Positions 27,177 to 38,848 of a stretch of 64,000 bases of DNA are shown in pieces. Position 1 is the first letter of the stretch, and the number at the start of each line of letters is the position of its first letter. The position numbers were made by a program, and so were the translations under genes. The notes beneath the pieces are model-generated. The model was not told the DNA's origin and made no database searches. It saw only the letters and a list, made by a program, of their open reading frames with translations. The stretch covers positions 744,026 through 808,025 of the forward strand of contig NZ_LN651331.1 of assembly GCF_000826525.2 (NCBI RefSeq), written 5' to 3'. This stretch comes from Mobilicoccus massiliensis (GTDB lineage: Bacteria; Actinomycetota; Actinomycetes; Actinomycetales; Dermatophilaceae).

Positions 27177-27343
27177 GTGGGGCCAGGCGTTCGGGTCGCC
27201 TTGGCCGGGGCGTTCGAGTCGCCGTTGGGCCAGGCGTTCGGGTCGCCGTTGGGCCAGGCGTTCGGGTCGCTGCGTGGCCAGGCGTTCGGCTCGCCGTGGG
27301 GGTGGTCGTTCTGGTCGCCGTGGCCGGGGCGCTCGGGGCGCCG
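27177..27343. repeat. 24-bp tandem repeat (minisatellite), about 7 units
   Basis: Units of 24 bp (the last about 23) run from about 27177 to 27343 around the core GGGCCAGGCGTTCGGGTCG. The third and fourth units (27225-27248, 27249-27272) are nearly identical; the outer ones diverge. As 24 is a multiple of three, all frames stay open: the plus strand reads GQAFGSPL repeats and the minus strand PNAWPNGD repeats. The array lies in the 299-bp spacer between the ybdD terminator and the MFS gene; nothing else is seen there. Confidence 0.85.
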
Positions 27344-27410
27344 TGGGGGTGACGAGCGGTGGAAGGACGCTCGGACAGGCGCTTTCGCTGGCGCCGGGGG
27401 TGGTGGCAGC

Positions 27411-28697
27411 ATGGCGGCCGTGACTTCGACACTCTCCACTGCCGACGTGCAGAAGCGGACACGGTGGGTGCTGTCGTCGGCGCAGGTGTTCTCTTCGCTC
27501 GGGAACGGGTCGACGCTGGCGCTCGGGTCGGTCCTCGCCGTCGACCTCTCGGGCAACGAGGCTCTCGCCGGCACCGCGACCACCGCCCTCGGTCTGGGGG
27601 CGGCGCTGAGCGCGGTGCCCCTCGCCCGGCTGGCGGCGGCCAAGGGGCGGCGCATCGCCCTCGGCAGCGGGTTGATCGCGGCCATCTGCGGCACGTTCGC
27701 GATGGTCGCGGCCGTCATCTGGTCGTCGTTCGCGCTGCTCGTGGTGGGATCCGTGCTGGTCGGGGTGGCGACGGCGGTCAACCTGCAGGCGCGGTTCGCC
27801 GTCACGGACCTCGCCGAGCCCGAGCATCGTGGCCGCGACCTGTCGATCGTCGTCTGGGCGATCACCGTCGGCGCCGTCCTCGGCCCCAACACCGTGACGC
27901 CGGGCGCCGCGATCGCACAGGTGCTCGGGTTGCCGCCGTACGCGGGCGCCTTCCTCATCTCGGCGGCCGGCATGGTCGTCGGCGGGGTCGTCATCCTCAC
28001 GCTGCTCCGACCCGATCCGCTGTTGACCCGGCGCGCCCTCGACGGCGCGCCGACCGCCACCGGCAGCACCCACTCCTGGGCCGGGGGCGCGCGGATCGTC
28101 GCCTCGCACCCCGTCTCCCTCGCGGCCGTCGTCGGCATGATCGGGGCCCACGCGACCATGGTCGGGGTCATGTCGATGACCCCGCTGCACATCGCCCACC
28201 GCATGCACGACGCGCCGCAGGCCGACACGCTCAGCGTCATCGGGGTGACGATCTCGCTGCACATCGCCGGGATGTACGCGCTGTCGCCGGTCATGGGCGT
28301 CCTCACCGACCGGCTCGGCCCCAAGACGGTCACGGTCGGCGGTCTGGTGGCGCTCCTCGGCGCGGTCGCGCTCGCCGGCCTGGGCGCCCCGCATCTCATG
28401 CTCGTCACGGCCGGCCTCGTCCTGCTCGGGCTGGGGTGGTCGGCGTCGTCGGTGGCGGGCGCGACGATGCTCACGAGCTCGCTGCCACCCGCGCAGCGCG
28501 TGGAGGCGCAGGGCTTCACCGACGCTCTCGTGTCACTGGTCGGCGCGATCGGGGCGGCAACCGCCGGGCTGGTCATGGGCGCCGCTGGCTACCCGGGCGT
28601 GGGCCTGGCGTACGGCCTCGTGTCGGGGGTAGCGGCGATCGTCGTGCTCGCCCTCACCCCCCGCAGCCGCTCGCTATCCCCCGAGGCCGCGGCCTGA
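27411..28697 (+). CDS. MFS transporter
   Basis: 428 aa with about 12 membrane helices. The pattern LSSAQVFSSLGNGSTLALGSVLAVDLSG, the loop 2-3 stretch RLAAAKGRR and the loop 8-9 motif GVLTDRLGPKTV place it in the major facilitator superfamily, drug/solute efflux type. The substrate is unknown. The ATG at 27411 is preferred; a GTG at 27420 is possible, and the frame also stays open upstream through the 24-bp repeats to about 27114. I regard that upstream part as untranslated because it lacks a helix or signal. Confidence 0.88.
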   Translation: MAAVTSTLSTADVQKRTRWVLSSAQVFSSLGNGSTLALGSVLAVDLSGNEALAGTATTALGLGAALSAVPLARLAAAKGRRIALGSGLIAAICGTFAMVAAVIWSSFALLVVGSVLVGVATAVNLQARFAVTDLAEPEHRGRDLSIVVWAITVGAVLGPNTVTPGAAIAQVLGLPPYAGAFLISAAGMVVGGVVILTLLRPDPLLTRRALDGAPTATGSTHSWAGGARIVASHPVSLAAVVGMIGAHATMVGVMSMTPLHIAHRMHDAPQADTLSVIGVTISLHIAGMYALSPVMGVLTDRLGPKTVTVGGLVALLGAVALAGLGAPHLMLVTAGLVLLGLGWSASSVAGATMLTSSLPPAQRVEAQGFTDALVSLVGAIGAATAGLVMGAAGYPGVGLAYGLVSGVAAIVVLALTPRSRSLSPEAAA

Positions 28698-28866
28698 GCT
28701 CACGAGCCACGCTGTGTCGCAATCCGTTTCGCGACCAGGGCCGGAGCGTTCGCGGACTCGGGTGGCCGGGAGCACCGGGAGGGGGCTAGGTTGTCGGCGG
28801 CGCTCCAGGGGTGGGGCGTTCCTTGGTGGACCGCCTTTGGCGGCGCCTGACGGTTCGGAGGCACCC

Positions 28867-29919
28867 TTGGATCGTTCCTGCTGGCCTGTGCGCGTGCAGC
28901 ACGTCCCCGCCGCACACCCCTACACGCGGTCGATCTCGGGCCCGGCAGCGACGTTCCTCCCCGACCCGGCGGTGCCCGGAGCCCCCGCCGGCCAGTGGTG
29001 GCCGCCGACCGCGCTGCGTCCCGAGTGGGTCGCCGAGGCCACCGACCACGTCGATGTCGTCCACCTCCACTTCGGCTTCGAGCACCTCACTCCGGCGCAG
29101 GCACGCGCGTGGGTGAGCGCCCTGCGTCGGCATCGCGTCGGCCTCGCCTTCACGGTGCACGACCTCGTCAACCCTCACCTGCGCGACCAGCGCGGCCACG
29201 AGGACCTGCTCGATGTGCTCGTACCCGCTGCGGACGTGCTCACCACGCTGACCAGCGGTGCCGCGGCTCGGATCCGGCAGCGATGGGGGCGTGAGGCCGT
29301 CGTTCACCCCCACCCGCTCGTCGTCGCGCCCGCATGGGTGGAACGGCCGCGCAGGACCGCCTCGGTGTGGACCGTCGGCGTGCACCTCAAATCACTGCGG
29401 GCCAACATCGACCTCGACGCGGTCCTGCGAGCGATCGAGGTCGTGCGTGAACTCGGTGACGCCGTCCTGCGGGTCCACGTGCACGCCGACGTCCTCGACA
29501 CAGGGCACCCCCGGCACGATCCTCGCCTCGCGACGATCCTCGCCGCCCACGGCGGGCACGTCGACGTGCGAGTTCACGACCCCCTCGATGACGCCGCGTT
29601 GTGGTCCGACCTGCTCGCCACCGACCTCGCACTGCTGCCCTACCGGCACGGGACGCACTCCGGCTGGCTCGAGATGTGCCACGACCTCGGCACCGAGGTT
29701 CTCGCCGCCGACGTCGGGGACCTGAATGAACAACACCCGATCCGCTCCTACACGAGCCTCGACGACCTCGCCGGACGACTCGTCGCGGCACACGAGGCAC
29801 ACAGGGCCGGGATTCGGCCCGAGCGCCCCTCGGCCGCCGCCCGGCTCGCCGAACGCGACATCGTGGCCCGCCTGCACACGAGCCTCCACCGGGACCTCGC
29901 CAGGCGGGTGGGCGGATGA
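28867..29919 (+). CDS. GT-B-type glycosyltransferase (GT4-like), first gene of a six-gene block
   Basis: 350 aa. The N-terminal part has VDVVHLHFGFEHL and FTVHDLVNPHL, typical of a GT4 acceptor domain. The C-terminal part holds the donor-site pattern LALLPYRHGTHSGWLEMCHDLGTEVLAADVG. The TTG at 28867 was chosen because GGAGG lies 5 nt upstream; GTG codons at 28888 and 28894 are alternatives. It overlaps the next gene by 4 bp (ATGA). No membrane helix or signal peptide is seen, so it should act on cytoplasmic or membrane-bound glycan precursors. Donor and acceptor are unknown. Confidence 0.75.
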   Translation: MDRSCWPVRVQHVPAAHPYTRSISGPAATFLPDPAVPGAPAGQWWPPTALRPEWVAEATDHVDVVHLHFGFEHLTPAQARAWVSALRRHRVGLAFTVHDLVNPHLRDQRGHEDLLDVLVPAADVLTTLTSGAAARIRQRWGREAVVHPHPLVVAPAWVERPRRTASVWTVGVHLKSLRANIDLDAVLRAIEVVRELGDAVLRVHVHADVLDTGHPRHDPRLATILAAHGGHVDVRVHDPLDDAALWSDLLATDLALLPYRHGTHSGWLEMCHDLGTEVLAADVGDLNEQHPIRSYTSLDDLAGRLVAAHEAHRAGIRPERPSAAARLAERDIVARLHTSLHRDLARRVGG

Positions 29920-31886
29920 CCGACGCGACCACGCCCTTCGCCCCGGCACCGCGGACGATCGGCTTCTACGTGCACCACCACGGCTCCGGGCACACGACCC
30001 GGGCGACACAGATCGCCGGCAAGTGTCGCGACCGGGTCGTCGGGTTCTCCACGGCCACCGAGCCGCCCGACTGGCCGGGGGCCTGGCACGTCCTGCCCGA
30101 CGACACCGCCGAACCGCCCGCGGGATCCGACCCGACCGCCGGCGGAGTGCTGCACTGGGCACCGACGCAGCCCCATCCGTACGGCGAGCGCATGCAGCGC
30201 CTGGCCGCGCTGCTCACCGACGAGCGGGTCGACCTCCTCGTCGTCGACGTCTCCGTCGAGGTGACGCTGCTCGCACGACTCCTCGGCCTCCCCGTGGTCG
30301 TCGTCGCCATGCGCGGCTACCGCAACGACCGGCCGCACACCCTCGCCTACGACGCCGCCCGCCTCCTGCTCGCCCCCTGGCCCGCGGCGTTGCCCGAGCC
30401 GGGCCTGCCCGGGGGCCCGGTGCTGAACGTCGGTGGCATCTCGCGGTTCGACGCTCACCTGCGCGACCCCGGCGCCCCGCGCCGCGACGGGCTCGCCGCA
30501 GTCGACAGCCGAGTCGACACCCCAGTCGACCCCGACGGCGGCGCGGGACGCGTGTTCGCCCTCTGGGGGCGCGGCGGCGGAGAGTGGCCGGAGGAGGTAT
30601 GGGCCCGCATCGAACAACGGACGCCGGGCTGGACGTGGCGGCGAGGCGCCGACCCCGTCGACGTGTGGGACGAACTTCGCCACGCCGATGTCGTGCTCAC
30701 CCACGCCGGCCAGAACGCGGTCGCCGAGGTGGCCGCCGCACGGCGTCCGGCCGTCGTGGTGGCCCTGCCGCGACCCCACGACGAACAGCGCGCCACTGCG
30801 GCAGCGCTGGGTGATGCCGACCTCGCCGAGGTCGTGCAGACCGACCATCGGGGCCTTCCTCCGGTCGACCTCGACTGGCCGGGGCTGCTCACGCGGGCCC
30901 GCCGGCGGGACGGGCGCCGCTGGTCGACGTGGAGTGACGGGTTCGGCGCCCACCGCGCCGCTCGGGCCGTCGAAGCCGCGGCGCGTGACCGGGATCTCGT
31001 CGCCGCCACCGCGCTTGTGACGATCGTCCACGGTCGCCACGATCACCTGAGCGGGCTGCTCTCCGGCCTCGCTGCCGGGACCCACCTGCCCGAACGGCTC
31101 GTCGTCGTGGCCATGGACGATGCCGTCGTCGACGCGGTCTGCGCACAGGCCTGCGCAGGCACCGGCCTCGTCCCCGACGTCGTGCACGTCGGGCGGGCTC
31201 CTGGTGGGCGGCTCCCCCTCGCCCGCGCCCGCAACGCCGGTGCCACGCGAGCAGCCGAACTCGGTTGCGACACCCTCGTCTTCCTCGACGTCGACTGCAT
31301 CCCCTCACCGACCCTCGTCGCCACGTACGCCGACCTGGTGCGTGGAGCCGGCGCCGGGCACGACGACACCCACCCGCGCCGCCCGCACGTCGTCGCGGGC
31401 ACCGTCGCCTATCTGCCACCGGCGCCGCGCGACGGCTACGACCTCGCCCACCTGCCCGAGCTCGCGCGGCCGCACCCCGCCCGGCCCGCGCCGGCTCCCG
31501 GTGAGCGGATCGTGGCCGACGACCTGCGGCTCTTCTGGTCGCTGTCGTTCGCGACGAGCGTGGACGACTACCGGCGCATCGGCGGGTTCTGCGAGGAGTA
31601 CGACGGCTACGGAGGCGAGGACACCGACTTCGCGATGCGCCTCTCCCAGCTCGACGGGGTGCTCACGTGGACCGGTGGCGCCGACGCCTGGCACCAGCAC
31701 CACCCGACGCAGAGCCCACCGGTCGACCACCTGCACGACATCGTCCGCAACGCCAACTTGTTCGCGGCCCGCTGGGGGTGGCACCCGATGGAGGGCTGGC
31801 TCGACGCCTTCGCCGAGCGCGGGTTGGCCTCCTACGACGGAGACCGGTGGGTCGTCACCGCGGTCGACGACGAGGCCACGGCATGA
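29916..31886 (+). CDS. Fused glycosyltransferase: GT-B (GT28/GT1-like) plus GT-A (GT2-like)
   Basis: 656 aa, two enzymes in one chain. Residues about 1-365 resemble UDP-glycosyltransferases of the GT28/MurG type: IGFYVHHHGSGHTTRATQ at the start and ADVVLTHAGQNAVAEVAAARRPAVVVALPRPHDEQ at the donor site. From about residue 366 a GT2-type domain begins with VTIVHGRHDHLSGLLSGLAAG, with the metal-binding DxD as LDVDC and the catalytic GYGGEDTDFAMRLSQ. The frame is continuous, with no stop or frameshift at the join. Such a pair would add two sugars in sequence. It overlaps both neighbours by 4 bp. Confidence 0.82.
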   Translation: MTDATTPFAPAPRTIGFYVHHHGSGHTTRATQIAGKCRDRVVGFSTATEPPDWPGAWHVLPDDTAEPPAGSDPTAGGVLHWAPTQPHPYGERMQRLAALLTDERVDLLVVDVSVEVTLLARLLGLPVVVVAMRGYRNDRPHTLAYDAARLLLAPWPAALPEPGLPGGPVLNVGGISRFDAHLRDPGAPRRDGLAAVDSRVDTPVDPDGGAGRVFALWGRGGGEWPEEVWARIEQRTPGWTWRRGADPVDVWDELRHADVVLTHAGQNAVAEVAAARRPAVVVALPRPHDEQRATAAALGDADLAEVVQTDHRGLPPVDLDWPGLLTRARRRDGRRWSTWSDGFGAHRAARAVEAAARDRDLVAATALVTIVHGRHDHLSGLLSGLAAGTHLPERLVVVAMDDAVVDAVCAQACAGTGLVPDVVHVGRAPGGRLPLARARNAGATRAAELGCDTLVFLDVDCIPSPTLVATYADLVRGAGAGHDDTHPRRPHVVAGTVAYLPPAPRDGYDLAHLPELARPHPARPAPAPGERIVADDLRLFWSLSFATSVDDYRRIGGFCEEYDGYGGEDTDFAMRLSQLDGVLTWTGGADAWHQHHPTQSPPVDHLHDIVRNANLFAARWGWHPMEGWLDAFAERGLASYDGDRWVVTAVDDEATA

Positions 31887-32938
31887 ACGCGACGCCACCG
31901 GCGCGACGAGAAGAGGCGGATCCCGTCGTGCTGCACGTCGTCGTCGGGCCTGCGCGCCACGGCGTGACCCGCCACGCCCTGGGGCTGCTCGATCAGGCGC
32001 CCCTCGTCGGCCATGCCGTCCACCGGGCCGAGGAGCTGCCCGACCTGTCGATCCTGCCGCCGGCGCGGCTCACCCACCTCCACCTCACCGATCACCTGCT
32101 CGCCCCGACGGCGGGGGAGTGCGCGGAGCGCGTCGTGCCGCTCATGGAGCGCCGCGCGGTCTCGCTCACCCTGCACGACCTACCGCAGCCGGCCGATGGT
32201 GAGGGCCGTTACGAACGCCGACGCGCCGCCTACGCGGCGATGGCCTCGCGCGCCGCGGGCGTGGTCGTCGCGAGCATGCACGAGCGAGACCTGCTCACCA
32301 CGGCCCTTGCCGAGGAGCGCCTGCCCGCCGGTGGGCCGATCGAGGTCGTGCCCCTGCCACTGCCGGGCCAGGTGCCCGGTGAGTTCGTGGCGAGACCTGC
32401 GACGATGCCGCGCGAGCTGGCCGTCTTCGGCTACGTCTACCCCGGCAAGGGCCACGCCGACGCCGTCGAGGCGGCCGGTGCGCTCGGTGTCGCTCTCGTC
32501 GCGCTTGGCGAGCTCTCCCCCGGCCACGAGGGTCTCGGCGACGAACTGACCCGACGGGCCCATGAGCTCGGCACGACCGCGCGGATCACCGGTCACCTCC
32601 CCGAGGAGGACGTCGTCCCCACGTTGCGGGCCGCGGGCGTGCCCGTCGCGCCACACCGCCACGTCTCAGCCTCCGGGTCGATCGGCTCGTGGCTCGCCGC
32701 CGGCCGTCGGCCCCTCGTCCCCGCCGGGGGCTACGTCGACGAACTCGACGCGCGTTGCCCCGGTGCGGTGCTGCGCTACGGGCACGGAACTCCCTACTGC
32801 GACCTCGTCGCCGCCGCTCGCGCGGCCCTGGCGGCGCCGGAGGTCACGTGGCTCGATCCCGGCGTCCGCCTCGGCCCCGACGCGCACGAGTGCGCACGTC
32901 GACTCGCCCGGATCCTCGACGGATGGGCCGTCCGATGA
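31883..32938 (+). CDS. Glycosyltransferase-like protein (GT4/GT-B type)
   Basis: 351 aa. The N-terminal half has VVLHVVVGPARHGVTRHALGLL and LTHLHLTDHLL, the C-terminal half VFGYVYPGKGHADAVEAAGALG, ITGHLPEEDVVPTLRAAGVPVAPHRHVSASGS and SWLAAGRRPLVPAGGY. This arrangement resembles the GT-B fold, yet the classic GT4 EX7E motif is not obvious, so catalytic activity is inferred. It starts at an ATG overlapping the previous stop by 4 bp and ends by overlapping the next gene in the same way. No transmembrane segment is visible. Confidence 0.65.
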   Translation: MNATPPARREEADPVVLHVVVGPARHGVTRHALGLLDQAPLVGHAVHRAEELPDLSILPPARLTHLHLTDHLLAPTAGECAERVVPLMERRAVSLTLHDLPQPADGEGRYERRRAAYAAMASRAAGVVVASMHERDLLTTALAEERLPAGGPIEVVPLPLPGQVPGEFVARPATMPRELAVFGYVYPGKGHADAVEAAGALGVALVALGELSPGHEGLGDELTRRAHELGTTARITGHLPEEDVVPTLRAAGVPVAPHRHVSASGSIGSWLAAGRRPLVPAGGYVDELDARCPGAVLRYGHGTPYCDLVAAARAALAAPEVTWLDPGVRLGPDAHECARRLARILDGWAVR

Positions 32939-34323
32939 GCCGCCCGGTCACCGGCCCGCGCGTCGGCGTGGTCGTCGTGCACTACGAGGCGCCGAGGAGC
33001 CTGGACCTCGTGCTCACGGCGTTGGCCGACTCCCCCGTTCCGTTGCAGGTCGTCGTGGCCGACGACGGTTCGGCGACCCCGCCCGACCCTGGCCCCCGGC
33101 CCTATCCAGTTCGGGTCGTCACCCAGCCCGACCTGGGTTTTCGTGCCGCGGCCGCCCGCAACCTCGGGGCTCGAGCGCTGCTCGAGGCCGACCCCGACGT
33201 CGAGGCGCTGTTCTTCCTCGACGGAGACACGATCCCGACCGCCGGATACGTGCCGGCCCTACTGGCCGCCCTGCAGGAGACGGCCATCGAGGCCCCCGAC
33301 CGTCGCGCGCTCGTCGTCGGCCGCCGTCGGTACGCCGACCTCGCCGGTCTGACCCCCGACGAGGTGCTCGCCTTCGTCGCCGAGCCGAGTCGACACTCCG
33401 AGCGTGTGCTGCCCGACACGGCGTGGCTCGACGAGGGCTACGCCGCCACAGAGCTGCTGCGAACGGCCGACGACCGCAGCTACCGGTTCGTCATCAGCGC
33501 CGTGCTCGGCCTGACCCGCGAACTGTGGGAGGCCACCGGCGGGTTCGACGACTCGTTCGTCGGGTACGGCGGCGAGGACTGGGACCTCGCCAACCGGGCG
33601 TGGCTCGCCGGGGCCGATCTGCGGCACGCCCCGAACGCGGTGGCCTGGCACGACGGGCCCGACGCGTCCGGTCGAGACGTGGAGTCCGACGAGCACACGC
33701 GTCTCTCGACGAAGGATCTCGAGACCCGCCGGGTGGCCGAGGTCGTCACCGAACCGGGCGCGCGGGACCCCGGACTGCTCTGGGCCAACCCCGACGTCGT
33801 CATCGAGGTCGACGACGACGGATGGCGGTCCGCCGACACCCTGCTCACCTGCGCCGACCTGCTGCGCGGCACCGACGCCCGGATCTGGTTGTCCCGCGGC
33901 GGCATTCTCGACGACGGCACGTGGCCCGAGTCCGACCCGCGCGTGCAGCGGAGGCCCGTCGACGAGCGAGTCCGACTGCGCGCCCGCCACCGCGTCCGCG
34001 TCACCCGCCCCCTCCGGCTGCGCACCCCGCTGGCCGACCTCTGCGCGAGGGCACCGCTCGATCTCCCCGGCCTGACGATCGCCAGAACTCGAGACCTTGC
34101 CCGCGCGCAGGCGGCAGAGGCCCCCACGGCACCCGCGTCCTCTCCGCCCCCGGCCGAGGTTCTCGACGCCGTCCGGGCTTCCCGCCCCGACGGGCGGCTC
34201 GAGGCCGAATGGGGATGGCTCACCACGGACGAGCTCCCCCCGTTGCTTCCCGCCGACCGCACTTCGCGCACCCCGTCCACCCGGACCCCGCAGACGAATC
34301 CCGACCCCGGAGGCCCACGATGA
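32935..34323 (+). CDS. GT2-family glycosyltransferase with C-terminal extension
   Basis: 462 aa. The GT-A core (about 1-250) shows VGVVVVHYEAPRSLDLVLTAL, the nucleotide-binding VVADDGS, the metal-binding FFLDGDTIPT and GYGGEDWDLANRAWLAGADL. The last 200 residues are not part of the usual core; they contain a second alpha/beta segment (VVIEVDDDGWRSADTLLTCADLL) and a Pro/Thr/Ala-rich tail. It shares the GGED catalytic block with the C-terminal half of the fused enzyme upstream, so the two may be related by duplication. ATGA overlaps on both sides. Confidence 0.82.
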   Translation: MSRPVTGPRVGVVVVHYEAPRSLDLVLTALADSPVPLQVVVADDGSATPPDPGPRPYPVRVVTQPDLGFRAAAARNLGARALLEADPDVEALFFLDGDTIPTAGYVPALLAALQETAIEAPDRRALVVGRRRYADLAGLTPDEVLAFVAEPSRHSERVLPDTAWLDEGYAATELLRTADDRSYRFVISAVLGLTRELWEATGGFDDSFVGYGGEDWDLANRAWLAGADLRHAPNAVAWHDGPDASGRDVESDEHTRLSTKDLETRRVAEVVTEPGARDPGLLWANPDVVIEVDDDGWRSADTLLTCADLLRGTDARIWLSRGGILDDGTWPESDPRVQRRPVDERVRLRARHRVRVTRPLRLRTPLADLCARAPLDLPGLTIARTRDLARAQAAEAPTAPASSPPPAEVLDAVRASRPDGRLEAEWGWLTTDELPPLLPADRTSRTPSTRTPQTNPDPGGPR

Positions 34324-35263
34324 TCGACCCCCGCAGCGCCCTGGCCGAGCATCTGCCTCCCCCGCTACCTGCCCGGGTGATCACCGCGCTCGCCGAGCTG
34401 CTCGAATCGGGCCGCGCCCTCGAGATCGTCGACGCCGGTGCGAGCCCTCTCGTCGGCGAACCGCCGTGCTACGCGCCCCTGCTCGAGTCCGGCGTGGCCC
34501 GAGTCACCGGGTTCGAGCCCGACCCCGAGGCGATGGCCGCCCTCGCGGATCGCACGAGCGACACCGAGCAGTACCTGCCCACCGCGCTCGGCGACGGCGA
34601 CGAGCACACGCTGCGCACGTGCTCCGAGGCCGGGTTCTCCTCGCTGCTCGAGCCGGACGCGGCTCAGCTCGCGGTCCTCACCGACTTCTCCCGCCTCGCG
34701 GAGGTCACGGGGCGCACGCCGGTGACGACCTCGCGTCTCGACGACGTCGGGCTGGACAGGGCGGATCTGCTCGTCCTCGACGTGCAGGGCAGCGAGCCGG
34801 CGATCCTCGACGGCGCCGTTCGCCTCCTGGCGTCGACGTTCGCGGTGCAGGTCGAGGTGGCGTTCCACCGGCTCTACGAGGACGGCCCGACGTTCGCCGA
34901 CGTCGACGCCCGGCTGCGGGAGGCCGGCTTCGTGCCGCACGCGTTCGTCACGAGCCGCACGTGGCCACTCGCCCCCGTGGCCTGGGACGACCCGCTGCAG
35001 GCCCGTGCGCGTCACCTCGTCGAGGCCGACCTGCTGTACGTGCGCGACCCGGCCCGCCTCGCCGACCTCGACGACGATCTGCTTCGCGCCGGGGCCCTCG
35101 TCGCGGCGGGTGCCTACGGATCGCTCGGTCTCGCCCTCGTCTGCCTGCGCGAACTCGTGCGTCGAGACGTCCTGCCCACGGCCGCGGAGGCGCGATTCCG
35201 CGCGCTCGTCGAGCCGACCGTCAAGGACGCGACCGCCGACCTCACAGATGCCGGGGCGTGCTG

Positions 35264-35264
<1 letters not shown>
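34320..35264 (+). CDS. FkbM-type methyltransferase-like protein
   Basis: 314 aa. A class I methyltransferase fold is suggested by IVDAGASPLVGE (SAM loop) and VTGFEPDPEAMAAL, followed by DLLVLDVQGSEPAILDGAVRLL, which is the typical FkbM central strand. FkbM-type enzymes O-methylate sugars or polyketides and occur often in glycan clusters, which fits this place. The C-terminal 90 residues (LYVRDPARLADLDDDLLRAGALVAAGAYGSLGLAL) are extra. It overlaps the preceding gene by 4 bp and the following ATG by 1 bp. Confidence 0.72.
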
Positions 35265-36851
<1,587 letters not shown>

Positions 36852-36855
<4 letters not shown>

Positions 36856-37334
36856 ACGCCTTCGTCGCCGACGTGGCTCGGACGTGGGCGCGGCGCGACC
36901 GCGACGCGATCCTCGCGCAGCTGCGCGACAACGTCGAGACCGGTGTGACGCCCCCTGGTGTGCCGCGGTTGGCGCCGCTGGCGGACGCAGTGCTGCACGG
37001 GCTCGACATCCGGATCCCGCTCGGGCGATCGGTGCCTGTGGATCACGAGTCCTTCGTGCTGCTCGCCGACTGGTTCACCGGACTCCGCGGACCCGCCGCC
37101 ATGCTGCTGGGTGGGTCGACCAAGCGCCGACTCACCGGCGTCCGTGTCGTGGCGGAGGACCTCGACTGTGCCTACGGCACCGGCGCCGAGGCCCGGGGGC
37201 GCTCCGACGTCGTGCTGGCTGCGCTCGGTGGCCGCTCGGTGCCGGCCGACTCGCTCAGCGGCCCCGGCGCGGGGTTGCTGCGATCACGCCTCCCAGCGCC
37301 TGCGGCCGGCACTGAGAAGCCGGATCTCCGGTAG
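36852..37334 (+). CDS. DinB/maleylpyruvate isomerase-like protein, C-terminal half (split gene)
   Basis: 160 aa: MNAFVADVARTWARRDRDAIL, then PPGVPRLAPLADAVLHGLDIRIPLGR with the second His of the DinB metal site. It begins with an ATG that overlaps the stop of the first half (ATGA), so the ribosome could in principle re-initiate and make both pieces. A continuous reading needs a frameshift around GCGGGCCCGTGG (about 36837-36848). Members of this family act on small thiols or are of unknown function. A MarR regulator follows 8 bp later. Confidence 0.6.
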
Positions 37335-37342
37335 CGTCCTTC

Positions 37343-37786
37343 ATGGACATGGATGTGCAGTCGTCGCGGCAGCCACCCATCGGCCTGCTGCTGCGACGGC
37401 TCGACGGCCTGATCAACGCCGAGTTCGAAGGAGTGTGGGCTGCCCATGACATCACCCGTCGGCAGTGGCAGCTGCTCAACGTCTTGCTGCCTGGCCCTCT
37501 GACCGCAGACGGCCTGAACTCCGCCGTACAGGACTTCCTCGATCGTGATGCCGGCGAGACGGCCGCGGACCACGTGGGACCACTCGTGGAGCGCGGACTG
37601 ATCAGCTATGACGACCTGACGTACGCCCTCACCGCTGCCGGAGGCCGACTGCGCCGGGACGTCGGCGTGGACGTCCAGTCGATCCGGGACCGGCTGGTGG
37701 CCGGAGTCTCGGAGAGCGAATACGTCCGCACCCTGCAGACCCTCCAAGCGATGATCGGTAACCTGCAGCCGGACGGGAGCGGGTGA
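37343..37786 (+). CDS. MarR-type transcriptional regulator
   Basis: 147 aa. A winged helix-turn-helix lies at about 35-95: ITRRQWQLLNVLLPGPLTADGLNSAV, then VGPLVERGLISYDDLTYALTAAG, with the wing region LTYALTAAGGRLRRDV. The recognition helix is less typical than in classic MarR. It starts 8 bp after the split DinB-like gene and is probably its co-transcribed regulator. The pair sits inside the repeat-bracketed cassette, so it was probably gained as a unit. Confidence 0.7.
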   Translation: MDMDVQSSRQPPIGLLLRRLDGLINAEFEGVWAAHDITRRQWQLLNVLLPGPLTADGLNSAVQDFLDRDAGETAADHVGPLVERGLISYDDLTYALTAAGGRLRRDVGVDVQSIRDRLVAGVSESEYVRTLQTLQAMIGNLQPDGSG

Positions 37787-37864
37787 CGCCGGCCTCAGGT
37801 CACGGCGTCCCCACCGCCCGACCGCGCCCCGGCCACGTCGCGGAACCGGCCAGCGCGGGCCTCC

Positions 37865-38683
<819 letters not shown>

Positions 38684-38783
38684 CTATCGACGCTCTCCGA
38701 CAGTCCTCTCGGGTCTCTCCGGTGCCGTCGAGCGGTGCTGGGCCGTTGCGTGTCACGGCTCGATGACGATCCCCCCTCGCCCC

Positions 38784-38812
38784 TCTACAGGAGGTGACAA
38801 ACCTCTTACTAT
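38784..38812 (+). promoter_or_regulatory. Possible promoter of the 38849 gene
   Basis: TCTACA (38784-38789), a 17-nt spacer and TACTAT (38807-38812) lie in the only AT-rich island of this spacer. Each hexamer matches the sigma-70 consensus at four of six positions. A short inverted repeat GAGGT/ACCTC lies in the spacer (38791-38805) and could be an operator. Confidence 0.4.
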
Positions 38813-38848
38813 GGAAACATCCCTATGCACACTCCCGGATGGTGATTC

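Noticed and set aside
27114..27410. N-terminal extension of the MFS protein through the 24-bp repeats
   Set aside because: No ribosome-binding site or family support upstream; the normal MFS first helix begins soon after the ATG at 27411.
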